The notes beneath the pieces are model-generated. The model did no database searches, was not told the DNA's origin, and saw only the letters and a program-made list of their open reading frames with translations. A program made the translations under genes and the position numbers. Below are positions 57,754 through 64,000 of a stretch of DNA of 64,000 nt, piece after piece; positions within the stretch are counted from its first letter, which is position 1, and each line of letters begins with the position of its first letter. This DNA is from Actinokineospora terrae (GTDB lineage: Bacteria; Actinomycetota; Actinomycetes; Mycobacteriales; Pseudonocardiaceae). The DNA is taken from NCBI RefSeq assembly GCF_900111175.1, contig NZ_FOGI01000006.1, positions 124,001-188,000 on the forward strand, given 5' to 3'.

Positions 57754-58980
57754 TCATACCCGCGTGGCCACGTTTTCACCCATCGGTGACGCGGTCCGTC
57801 GCCCGACCGTGGCCAGTAGCAGCGCGCCCGCCACCAGTGCGGCCCCGGTCGCGAACGTGGTGCGCAGCGCGTCGGCGACGTCGCCCGGCGCGGCACCGGT
57901 GATGTCGGAGGTCCCTGCGGCGGTGGTGAACACCCAGCCCATGGCCGCCGTGCCCAGGATCAGCCCCACCTGCCGAGACAGCGCGAGCATCCCGGCGATC
58001 GCGCCCCGGCCGGTCGCGGGCGCGGTGGCCACGACCTCGGTGCTGTTGGCCGCCTGGAACTGGGCGAAGCTCCCGGTGATGACCACGATCGGGATGACGT
58101 ACCCGGGCACACCCAGGCTCTCCGGCAGTGTCGCCAGCGCCAGGCACCCGGCGGCCATCCCGCCGAGCCCGAGCGCGGTGGTGCGGCGGGTTCCGAGCCG
58201 GTCGACGACCCGACCGGCGGGCAGCCCGCCCAGCGCCGCGACCACCGGACCGGCCGCCATGACCGCCCCGACCACGGCAGCGTCCAGCCCGAGCGCCCCG
58301 GTCAGGTAGAACGGCCCGACCACCAGGGTCGACATCAGGACGGTGGTCGCGATCGCGCTCAGCAGCAGGTTCGTCGCCCTGGCGCGGTCGCGCAGCACCT
58401 CCAGGCTGAGGCGGGCTCGCGGGGCCTTGGGCGCGTCGGGCAGGTACCGGTAGGCGAGCACGAAGGCCGTGGCGCTCAGCGGGACGGTCAGCAGGAAGAT
58501 CGCCTCCCAGCCGAAGGCCGTGATCAGCGCCCCGCCGACCGGCGGCCCCAGCGCCGTCCCGACCGCCGACACGGTGCCGAGCAGGCCCATCGCGGTGCCG
58601 ATCCGCTCCCTGGGCACCGCCTCGCCGACGAACGCCACGGTCAGCGCCATCATGATCGCCGCGCCGACGCCCTGCCCGGCCCTGGCGGCGACCAGCACGC
58701 CGAGCGTGGGGGCCGCCGCGCAGGCCGCCGACATCACCCCGAACAGCGCGATGCCGATCAGGAACAGGCGCTTGCGCCCGGTGGTGTCGCCGACGTGCCC
58801 GGCCACGACGGTCAGCGCCGTCACGGCGACCAGGTACGCCAGCACCACCCACTGGACCTGGGCGAACGTCGCGTCGAAAGCCACCGCCAGGGTGGGCGCC
58901 GCGCCGCTGGCGATGCTGGTGCTCAGCGACGGCACCAGCATGGCGAGGGTGAGAGCGGCGAGCGCCGCGCGCTTGGTCAT
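57754..58980 (-). CDS. MFS drug-efflux transporter
   Basis: 408 residues, 12 helices. Motif A-like Gly-His-Val-Gly-Asp-Thr-Thr-Gly-Arg-Lys-Arg (about 61-71) and motif C-like Gly-Thr-Ala-Leu-Gly-Pro-Pro-Val-Gly-Gly (about 139-148) indicate a proton-driven antiporter. Divergent from an XRE-cupin regulator with shared inverted repeats at the promoter, so efflux is probably repressed by that regulator. Confidence 0.92.
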   Translation of the reverse strand: MTKRAALAALTLAMLVPSLSTSIASGAAPTLAVAFDATFAQVQWVVLAYLVAVTALTVVAGHVGDTTGRKRLFLIGIALFGVMSAACAAAPTLGVLVAARAGQGVGAAIMMALTVAFVGEAVPRERIGTAMGLLGTVSAVGTALGPPVGGALITAFGWEAIFLLTVPLSATAFVLAYRYLPDAPKAPRARLSLEVLRDRARATNLLLSAIATTVLMSTLVVGPFYLTGALGLDAAVVGAVMAAGPVVAALGGLPAGRVVDRLGTRRTTALGLGGMAAGCLALATLPESLGVPGYVIPIVVITGSFAQFQAANSTEVVATAPATGRGAIAGMLALSRQVGLILGTAAMGWVFTTAAGTSDITGAAPGDVADALRTTFATGAALVAGALLLATVGRRTASPMGENVATRV

Positions 58981-58998
58981 GGCCACAGCGTGTGCTTG

Positions 58999-59037
58999 AC
59001 CGGCAAAATCAGCCAAGTACTCTTGCCGGTATGGCAA
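58999..59037. promoter_or_regulatory. Operator-like inverted repeats between the MFS and XRE genes
   Basis: ACCGGCAA (58999-59006) and TTGCCGGT (59023-59030) form an exact inverted repeat with a 16-base spacer. The right arm also pairs with bases in the start of the XRE gene to give TTGCCGGTATGGCAA (59023-59037), a second palindrome centred on its start. The first lies in the -35/-10 window of either gene, which would allow auto-repression. Confidence 0.65.
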
Positions 59038-59609
59038 ACGACGACGAGGCCGTGCTCTCCGCTGTCGGACCCCGCCTGCGGGCGCTGCGCAAGACCAGGG
59101 GCACCACGCTCACCCAGCTCGCCGAGACCACCGGCATCTCGGTGAGCACCCTGTCGCGGCTGGAGTCCGGCGAGCGCAAGCCGAACCTGGAGCTGCTGCT
59201 CCCGCTGGCCCGCGCCTACCAGGTGCCGCTCGACGACCTCGTCGGCGCGCCCGCCGTCGGCGACCCGAGGGTGCGCCTCAAGCCGATCCGGCACGCGGGC
59301 GCGACGATCGTGCCGCTGACCCAGCACCCGGGCGGGCCGCAGGCGTTCAAGATGGTCATCCCGGTGACCCGCTGCGACCCGGACCCGCGCACGCACAGCG
59401 GCTACGAGTGGCTCTACGTGCTCAGCGGCAAGCTGCGCCTGGTCCTCGCCGAGCACGACGTCGTGCTCAAGGCGGGGGAGGCGGCCGAGTTCGACACCAA
59501 GCTGCCGCACTGGTTCGGCAGCACCGGCGAGGCCCCGGTCGAGATCCTCAGCCTGTTCGGGCCGCAGGGCGAGCGCATGCACGTGCGCGCCAGGCCCAAG
59601 GGGGAGTAG
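59031..59609 (+). CDS. XRE-family regulator with cupin domain
   Basis: 192 residues. HTH at about 10-68 (Gly-Thr-Thr-Leu-Thr-Gln-Leu-Ala, Ser-Val-Ser-Thr-Leu-Ser-Arg-Leu-Glu-Ser-Gly-Glu-Arg), cupin barrel at about 105-185 (His-Ser-Gly-Tyr-Glu-Trp-Leu-Tyr-Val-Leu-Ser-Gly-Lys). The ATG has no Shine-Dalgarno and sits within the operator, so the mRNA may be leaderless. Likely controls itself and the divergent MFS gene on ligand binding. Confidence 0.92.
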   Translation: MANDDEAVLSAVGPRLRALRKTRGTTLTQLAETTGISVSTLSRLESGERKPNLELLLPLARAYQVPLDDLVGAPAVGDPRVRLKPIRHAGATIVPLTQHPGGPQAFKMVIPVTRCDPDPRTHSGYEWLYVLSGKLRLVLAEHDVVLKAGEAAEFDTKLPHWFGSTGEAPVEILSLFGPQGERMHVRARPKGE

Positions 59610-59628
59610 TCCGCTCTACAGTGGACCC

Positions 59629-60156
59629 ATGACCGACACCCCGTGGGAACCACCCCTGGCGGGCACCGAGGCCGAGCACCTCGTCGGTGCCCTCGACCGG
59701 CTGCGCGCGACGTTCCGCTGGAAGGCCGACGACCTCGACGCCGCGGGCCTGTCCGCCAGGATCGGCGCCTCCGGGTTGACCATCGGCACCCTGCTGCGCC
59801 ACCTCGCGGTGGTCGAGGACCACATCTTCTCCGTCCGCCTCTCCGGCGACCCGTGGGACGGCGACCCGCACTGGGGCTTCGGCCCCACCGACGCCACCCC
59901 CGCGCAGCACTACGCGATCTGGGACGCCGCGGTGGAACGGTCTCGCGCGCGCCTGAACACCGCCCTGGCGAACGGTGGGCTCGACCAAGCCGCGCACCTG
60001 AGCGACGGTGAGGGCAACCACGTCAGCCTCCGCCGGTTGGTGTGCGACCTCATCGAGGAGTACGGCCGCCACACCGGTCACGCCGACCTGCTGCGCGAGG
60101 CGGTCGACGGCCGCGTCGGCGAGGACCCGCCGCCCGGCTGGCGCCCGGTCTCCTGA
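59629..60156 (+). CDS. DinB-family protein
   Basis: 175 residues. Four-helix-bundle DinB/mycothiol-type pattern with metal ligands His in Leu-Leu-Arg-His-Leu (about 57) and His-Thr-Gly-His (about 144-147) and Glu-Glu-Tyr-Gly-Arg-His-Thr-Gly-His near the end. Such proteins may use mycothiol or bacillithiol in transferase reactions; substrate unknown. Confidence 0.88.
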   Translation: MTDTPWEPPLAGTEAEHLVGALDRLRATFRWKADDLDAAGLSARIGASGLTIGTLLRHLAVVEDHIFSVRLSGDPWDGDPHWGFGPTDATPAQHYAIWDAAVERSRARLNTALANGGLDQAAHLSDGEGNHVSLRRLVCDLIEEYGRHTGHADLLREAVDGRVGEDPPPGWRPVS

Positions 60157-60176
60157 TCCCGTTGCCGTGCAAGGGG

Positions 60177-60207
60177 AACGGCCCCCGATGCCGCGCCGGA
60201 GGCCGTT
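60177..60207. terminator. Probable bidirectional terminator
   Basis: AACGGCC (60177-60183) and its complement (60201-60207), 17-base loop that is itself GC-rich, in the 63-base gap between the convergent DinB and small-protein genes. Confidence 0.5.
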
Positions 60208-60219
60208 GCCCGCACTGGA

Positions 60220-60426
60220 TCAGTCGTCGCGGGTCATGATGTCCGCCACGACAGCGCCGACGCACGCCCCGATGGCCCCACCGGTCTTGGCCTTGGTGAC
60301 GATGTCCATGGCCGCGCCGATCTTGACCCCGGCCGCTCGGCCAGTGCCCTCCACGATGTTCGGCTCGCCCGCCTTGCCCGAGGAGTCCTTGTCCCCTGCC
60401 TGGCGTGCCCGCTTGTTCTTACCCAT
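60220..60426 (-). CDS. Small protein of unknown function
   Basis: 68 residues from an ATG with GGGGAGG upstream. Basic N-terminus followed by a Gly/Ala-rich helix that looks weakly membrane-active (about 35-60). No family recognised. Last gene of a minus-strand run that begins with a small membrane protein and a two-component system. Confidence 0.6.
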   Translation of the reverse strand: MGKNKRARQAGDKDSSGKAGEPNIVEGTGRAAGVKIGAAMDIVTKAKTGGAIGACVGAVVADIMTRDD

Positions 60427-60479
60427 CCGGTCCGCCTCCCCGACTCGCCTCCCGGACCTTCCCCGTCCGGTGAGCACAA

Positions 60480-61124
60480 CTATCCGGTGTCGCGCGGTCG
60501 GTCGGTAGGGGAAACTTCGCACGCTGTACGCAACGTCGTCGACGCAGGTGGCCAGGGATGCGGCGCCGGGCGCAGGTGCCGCCAGTCATACGGCGGGTGG
60601 CCCAGTCTGGGGTGTACGCGGTCGTAGACGTTCATCGCCACCCACGCGAGCAGACCCGCGCCGATCACGACCTTGCCCAGCACCGCCCCGACCCCGGTGA
60701 CCGGGGCCGCCAGGCCCGCCGTGCCCGCGAAACCCGCCAGGGTCCCGAAACCCGGGTACACGACCAGCTGGTGCCAGACCTTCGTCGGCGAAAACGCTTG
60801 CGCCACCGTGTAGTACCCGCGCCGCAGCTCGTCGACCCATTGCCACGCGCCGAAACCGAGCCACACCGCCACCGACACCAGCACCGCGGGGAGCGTGCCG
60901 AGGAACGCCACCGGTGCCGGGATGCCGTCCGGCGTCAACGCGAACCCGGTGCCGCACGCCAGGCACAGCAGGGGATCCCCGTAGACCAGCGCCGTGAACT
61001 CCTCGCGGGGGCGGATGATCCGGCGCTCCAGCACCAGGGCCAGCGCGAAGTGCCCGCCGGGGGTGATGGCGAACGCCAGCAGGAAGCCGCTGAGCCAGTC
61101 CAGGCCGAGCGGCCACGCCGTCAC
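60480..61124 (-). CDS. Integral membrane protein of unknown function
   Basis: 214 residues from a GTG that overlaps the response-regulator stop (GTGA). Five or six helices, with conserved-looking motifs Gly-Asp-Pro-Leu-Leu-Cys-Leu-Ala-Cys-Gly-Thr-Gly (about 48-60) and Trp-Gln-Trp-Val-Asp-Glu-Leu-Arg. Probably the output or accessory protein of the kinase/regulator pair encoded upstream. Confidence 0.7.
   Translation of the reverse strand: MTAWPLGLDWLSGFLLAFAITPGGHFALALVLERRIIRPREEFTALVYGDPLLCLACGTGFALTPDGIPAPVAFLGTLPAVLVSVAVWLGFGAWQWVDELRRGYYTVAQAFSPTKVWHQLVVYPGFGTLAGFAGTAGLAAPVTGVGAVLGKVVIGAGLLAWVAMNVYDRVHPRLGHPPYDWRHLRPAPHPWPPASTTLRTACEVSPTDRPRDTG
60507..60522. repeat. 16-base element, first copy
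   Basis: AGGGGAAACTTCGCAC, identical to 63296-63311. This copy is inside the end of the membrane protein gene and 81 bases upstream of the start of the 68-residue protein. Confidence 0.6.
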
Positions 61125-61912
61125 GAGCGGCCCCGGTACTCGCGCGCCGCGCGGGAGGCCTCGCTGGTGGTTCGAGTGGGTGGCGGCTTGGAGTCCACCA
61201 GCGCCTCGACTTCCGCGTCGGCGAAGAACATCGCGTGCTTCACGGCGAACGCGTGCATCGGGGCCAGCAGGTGCTTCTTCGGCGTCTCGGACTCCGGCTC
61301 ACGCACCGTGGACCGCAGCCGCGACTCGACCGCGCGCATGACCGGGTAGTGGGTGGACAGGAACTTGTCCACCGTCCTCGGGTGGACGTGCGCGGCGATG
61401 GCGACCTCGCCGCGCGTCGCGTACCGGGACAGCAGGCGCCAGATCGTGAGGTCGGTCCGATTGCGCACCAGCTGGTCGAGCAGCGTCGGTGTCGCGTGTG
61501 GACGGTATCGGTCGGACAGCCGGTCGGTCACCGGCGCCATCCCGGACTCGGCCAACCGGCCGACCAGCGCGCGGATGTGGTCCTGGGTCGCGCTCTTGGA
61601 CAGCAGCGCCAGCGGCGCGAAGTGCTGGAAGGCGGCCAGCAGCAGCAGGGCGCGGTTCTCCTCGCTGTCGGCCGAGTAGACGACCGCGGGCACGCCTGCG
61701 CCGGACAGGTGCCGCAGCGCGGTGAGCCCTGTCTCGCTCGACTCGTAGGAGAAGTCGAGGTCGACGAAAGCCAGGTCGAACCGGTGCTCGGCGAGCGCGG
61801 TGCCCAGCGCGGCCGGGCTCAGCAGCACCCGCACCTCGTGCCCGCTGCCGTCGAGCGCCCTGGCCACGGTGTTGCCCACTTCCAGGATGTCGTCCACCAC
61901 CACGATCCGCAT
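61121..61912 (-). CDS. Atypical response regulator with C-terminal HTH
   Basis: 263 residues. Receiver (1-120) with Val-Val-Asp-Asp at 4-7 and phospho-acceptor in Leu-Ala-Phe-Val-Asp-Leu-Asp (about Asp51). The C-terminal part (130-230) has an HTH-like Ala-Thr-Arg-Gly-Glu-Val-Ala-Ile-Ala-Ala-His-Val-His-Pro-Arg-Thr-Val-Asp, then an unstructured tail. Stop overlaps the next gene's start; start lies 4 bases after the kinase stop, so the three form an operon. Confidence 0.85.
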   Translation of the reverse strand: MRIVVVDDILEVGNTVARALDGSGHEVRVLLSPAALGTALAEHRFDLAFVDLDFSYESSETGLTALRHLSGAGVPAVVYSADSEENRALLLLAAFQHFAPLALLSKSATQDHIRALVGRLAESGMAPVTDRLSDRYRPHATPTLLDQLVRNRTDLTIWRLLSRYATRGEVAIAAHVHPRTVDKFLSTHYPVMRAVESRLRSTVREPESETPKKHLLAPMHAFAVKHAMFFADAEVEALVDSKPPPTRTTSEASRAAREYRGRS

Positions 61913-61916
61913 CGCC

Positions 61917-63230
61917 TCAGTGCCCCCCGCGCCGGTCGGTCCCCGGTGGGCTCAGCCGGGTGCCCGCCCCGTGCGACTGGGTCCGCCAGTGCGCGCGGAC
62001 CAGGGTGCCCGCCCCGGTCGCGGTCCACTCGATGCCGCCGCCGAAGAGCACCAGCCGCTGCCGCAACAGCGCCGCGCTGCCGTGCGGCCGGTCCAGGTCC
62101 TCGGCGGTGACGCCCGGTCCGTCGTCGCGCACGGTGAGCACCACCTCGTCCGCGTCCGCCCGGCACGCCAGCTCCACCGACCCCGCGCCCGCGTTGAGCG
62201 CGTTGGTGAGCAGGTCCGGCAGCACCCGCCGGGCGATCTGCGCGTCCGCCGGGCCCAGCACCACCGCCCCGCCCTCGGTCAGCACGCAGGCCGACCGCCA
62301 GTGCGAGGGCAGTACCCGCTGGGTGGTGTCCCAGAGGTCGCCGAACCGCCTGCGGCGTTGGTCGCGCTGCACGTCCAGGACATCCCTGCGCATCTCCTCG
62401 ACCCGCATCAGCACCTCGCGGGCCAGGCTGCGCACCTCGGCGAGCACGGGCGCGGGCTCGTCGACGTAGCGCTGCAACAGCCCGGCCGAGTTCTTCACCT
62501 GGCTGTGCAGGTCGATGGCGATCTCCTGCCGGTTGAGCAGGTGGCTGGTGCCCGCGTGGCTCACCGACGCGCGCAGCAGCACGTCGAAGGCGGCCCACAC
62601 CGGGTAGTAGAGGTACGGGGTCGCGCTCAGCACCAGCCAGGCCGTGGTGGACACCGCGTGCTCGGTGTACGGGGCCGCGCCGACCAGGATGATCGTGCTG
62701 AGCACCGGCGCGAACGTGCGGCGGAACACCCGCATCCCGCGCGGTGGCGGCTGCTCGACGCTGTACCAGCCGGGGTCGATCACGGCCTGCAGCACGGCCT
62801 CCCACACGTACAGGACGGCCAGCGTCAACCCGACCAGCCGCGCCGCGGGCGGCAGCGAGGCCAACGGGAACGGCCCGGCGAACAACCACGTCGCCAGCAG
62901 CGCCCCCGCCCCCTCGGCCAGGCCGGACGCGTCCACCGTGGCCCGCCCGGAGGTGGACGTGAGGTGGTCGACGAGTCTGCGCAAGCCGGGGACCTGGCCC
63001 AACGCGGCCAACACCTCCGGGCGCACGTGGGCGAACGCCAGCAGCACCGCGCCGGTCCCCACCAGCAACTGGGCCGCGCCGCGCGCCCGGTCCGCGGGGT
63101 CCGCCCACAGCAGCGTCACCCACACCCCGGCGAGCAGTCCGGCCCGGATCCAGCACCCCGCCGCCCACAGCGGCGCCGCCGCGCGCACGGCGGTGCTGAA
63201 CCTGACCTGGGCCTCGTCGAAACCCCGCAC
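61917..63230 (-). CDS. Sensor histidine kinase, partner of the atypical regulator
   Basis: 437 residues from a GTG at 63230, chosen for the AGGAGA site; the frame is open to a GTG at 63311. Six or so membrane helices in the first 230 residues, DHp helix with Glu-Ile-Ala-Ile-Asp-Leu-His-Ser-Gln-Val-Lys-Asn (about His246), HATPase_c (about 325-420) with Leu-Leu-Thr-Asn-Ala-Leu-Asn-Ala and Asp-Asp-Gly-Pro-Gly-Val. The multi-pass, loop-poor sensor suggests detection within the membrane. Confidence 0.85.
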   Translation of the reverse strand: MRGFDEAQVRFSTAVRAAAPLWAAGCWIRAGLLAGVWVTLLWADPADRARGAAQLLVGTGAVLLAFAHVRPEVLAALGQVPGLRRLVDHLTSTSGRATVDASGLAEGAGALLATWLFAGPFPLASLPPAARLVGLTLAVLYVWEAVLQAVIDPGWYSVEQPPPRGMRVFRRTFAPVLSTIILVGAAPYTEHAVSTTAWLVLSATPYLYYPVWAAFDVLLRASVSHAGTSHLLNRQEIAIDLHSQVKNSAGLLQRYVDEPAPVLAEVRSLAREVLMRVEEMRRDVLDVQRDQRRRRFGDLWDTTQRVLPSHWRSACVLTEGGAVVLGPADAQIARRVLPDLLTNALNAGAGSVELACRADADEVVLTVRDDGPGVTAEDLDRPHGSAALLRQRLVLFGGGIEWTATGAGTLVRAHWRTQSHGAGTRLSPPGTDRRGGH

Positions 63231-63295
63231 AACTCTCCTGATCGTCGACAACCACCGTGGGGTTTCATGGTCGTCATCGATCAGCGGCGGGTGGA

Positions 63296-63311
63296 AGGGG
63301 AAACTTCGCAC
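63296..63311. repeat. 16-base element, second copy
   Basis: AGGGGAAACTTCGCAC, identical to 60507-60522. This copy lies 66-81 bases upstream of the chosen kinase start (63230). The sequences beyond it also stay similar for about 8 bases. A shared promoter or regulator site for the two-component operon and the small gene at its end is possible. Confidence 0.6.
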
Positions 63312-63330
63312 TCCCCGCGCGGCGGCGGGA

Positions 63331-63732
63331 TCAGGAGTAGGCGAGCACGTAGCCGAGCCAGATGACGGTGAACAGCCCGGTCCCGGCGAGGATCGCGCCG
63401 ATCCGACCCGGTCGCCTGCCGCCGACCAGGTCGAGCACGCCGAAGACGAGCAACACCGCCAGGCCCGCCACCAGCACCGTCGTCGCGATCGGGTTCACCC
63501 CGAAACCCCAGGCCACGAGCGCGAGGACGCCGACGAACAGACCGATCGCCAGCACGGCCACGAGGACCTCGAACACCGCCTCGCCGACCAGTTCCAGCAG
63601 GAACCGGCCGACCTTGGCGATCACGTGCCAGGTGCCGCGCGGCAGCCGCGCCCACAACCCCGGCTTGCCGTCGGCCTTGCGCGCCGCGGCCACCTCGGCC
63701 CGCGCCCTGGCGAGGCGCTCCTCTCGATCCAC
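63331..63732 (-). CDS. Small membrane protein of unknown function
   Basis: 133 residues from a GTG at 63732 (63753 also possible). A charged, Arg/Glu-rich N-terminal helix (1-25), then an amphipathic region and three membrane helices (about 50-75, 80-103, 108-130). No recognisable family. Same strand as the two-component operon, 100 bases upstream. Confidence 0.65.
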   Translation of the reverse strand: MDREERLARARAEVAAARKADGKPGLWARLPRGTWHVIAKVGRFLLELVGEAVFEVLVAVLAIGLFVGVLALVAWGFGVNPIATTVLVAGLAVLLVFGVLDLVGGRRPGRIGAILAGTGLFTVIWLGYVLAYS

Positions 63733-63802
63733 ACCCCCAGTATCCCGGTCCACCCGAGATCGTCCTGAGAACGTCCACAGTGGACCGGGCCGGGGGTGCG
63801 GG

Positions 63803-64000
63803 CTAGTCGACCGGCAGGACGTGGTGCAGCTGCTGACAACCCTCGATCGGGACGCAGCCCTCGCCCTCGAAGACGATCCGGCTCGGGTCGCTCACCAGGT
63901 CGGCCTCCATCGCCAGCTTGAAACCCGCGATGCTGCCCGCCGCGCGCATGGTCGGGTTCTGCTGGTCGACGGTGTACTGGAACAGCCGGATGCCCACCGC
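63803..64000 (-). CDS. C-terminal end of a protein of unknown function (runs off right edge)
   Basis: The last 65 codons are present, ending with TAG at 63803. The visible part has a Gln-Tyr-Thr-Val-Asp-Gln-Gln-Asn segment, a short Ala/Gly stretch, and two cysteines (in Glu-Gly-Cys-Val and Glu-Gly-Cys-Gln) near the end. I do not recognise the family. Confidence 0.55.
   Translation of the reverse strand, partial: AVGIRLFQYTVDQQNPTMRAAGSIAGFKLAMEADLVSDPSRIVFEGEGCVPIEGCQQLHHVLPVD

Noticed and set aside
1..64000. Many TGTGGAC / GTCCACA heptamers, resembling the core of actinomycete DnaA boxes (for example the GTCCACAGTGGAC palindrome at 63773-63785)
   Set aside because: About a dozen copies are scattered through coding sequence with no cluster or AT-rich region. 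A rough expectation from base composition is about half that number, so the excess is too small to claim an origin or a special motif.

Overview
High-GC (about 70%) actinomycete chromosome, most likely a member of the Pseudonocardiaceae or a close relative. The basis is codon bias, many GTG starts, SARP and LAL regulators, an ECF41 sigma factor, secreted Tat and Sec hydrolases, and a contractile-injection locus of the actinobacterial type. No tRNA, rRNA, CRISPR array, intact insertion sequence or integrase was seen.

Region 1 (1-11.8 kb): the right-hand part of an extracellular contractile injection system (eCIS) locus. It is mostly minus strand and runs off the left edge. In transcription order it holds a LuxR regulator, a secreted beta-propeller protein, a DUF4255 (Pvc16-like) protein, a chimeric mini-ORF, an AAA+ ATPase, a DUF4157 protein with a possible toxin domain, a hairpin, the tail sheath, the tail tube and one more truncated gene. 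A divergent membrane-anchored protein follows.

Region 2 (11.8-22.9 kb): a beta-glucosidase plus sugar ABC transporter cassette laid out like Streptomyces cebEFG-bglC, but with no LacI regulator. It is followed by a second LuxR regulator paralogous to the eCIS one, and then two large SARP-type regulators.

Region 3 (22.9-33.4 kb): a NarL-type two-component pair whose genes are pushed apart by a 146-bp tandem array, a secreted hydrolase with a duplicated start region, and a run of decayed genes. The decayed genes are a truncated DedA, a frameshifted OmpR-type regulator, a histidine kinase with a shortened sensor, a phosphodiester glycosidase with an internal deletion, an MFS remnant, and a truncated LAL regulator fused to a dehydrogenase remnant.

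Region 4 (33.4-42.6 kb): a TetR regulator, secreted enzymes (a family 8 polysaccharide lyase, a PHB-depolymerase-type esterase, a TAP-type hydrolase) and an ArsR regulator with an MFS exporter.

Region 5 (42.6-64 kb): a 1345-residue hybrid sensor, phosphatase and anti-sigma protein, a WGR propeller protein, small regulators with their targets (MerR, TetR, XRE, ECF41), a frameshifted FAD monooxygenase, an NRPS adenylation-domain scrap, TerC, an MFS exporter, and a two-component system with small membrane proteins.

The most unusual signal is that three separate places (5.7, 23.5-24.2 and 25.4-25.8 kb) carry degenerate tandem duplications that each span a gene boundary: the end of one gene, or an upstream region, plus the start of the next. 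One has created a 65-codon chimeric ORF inside the eCIS operon. Another has put about 700 bp between a histidine kinase and its response regulator.
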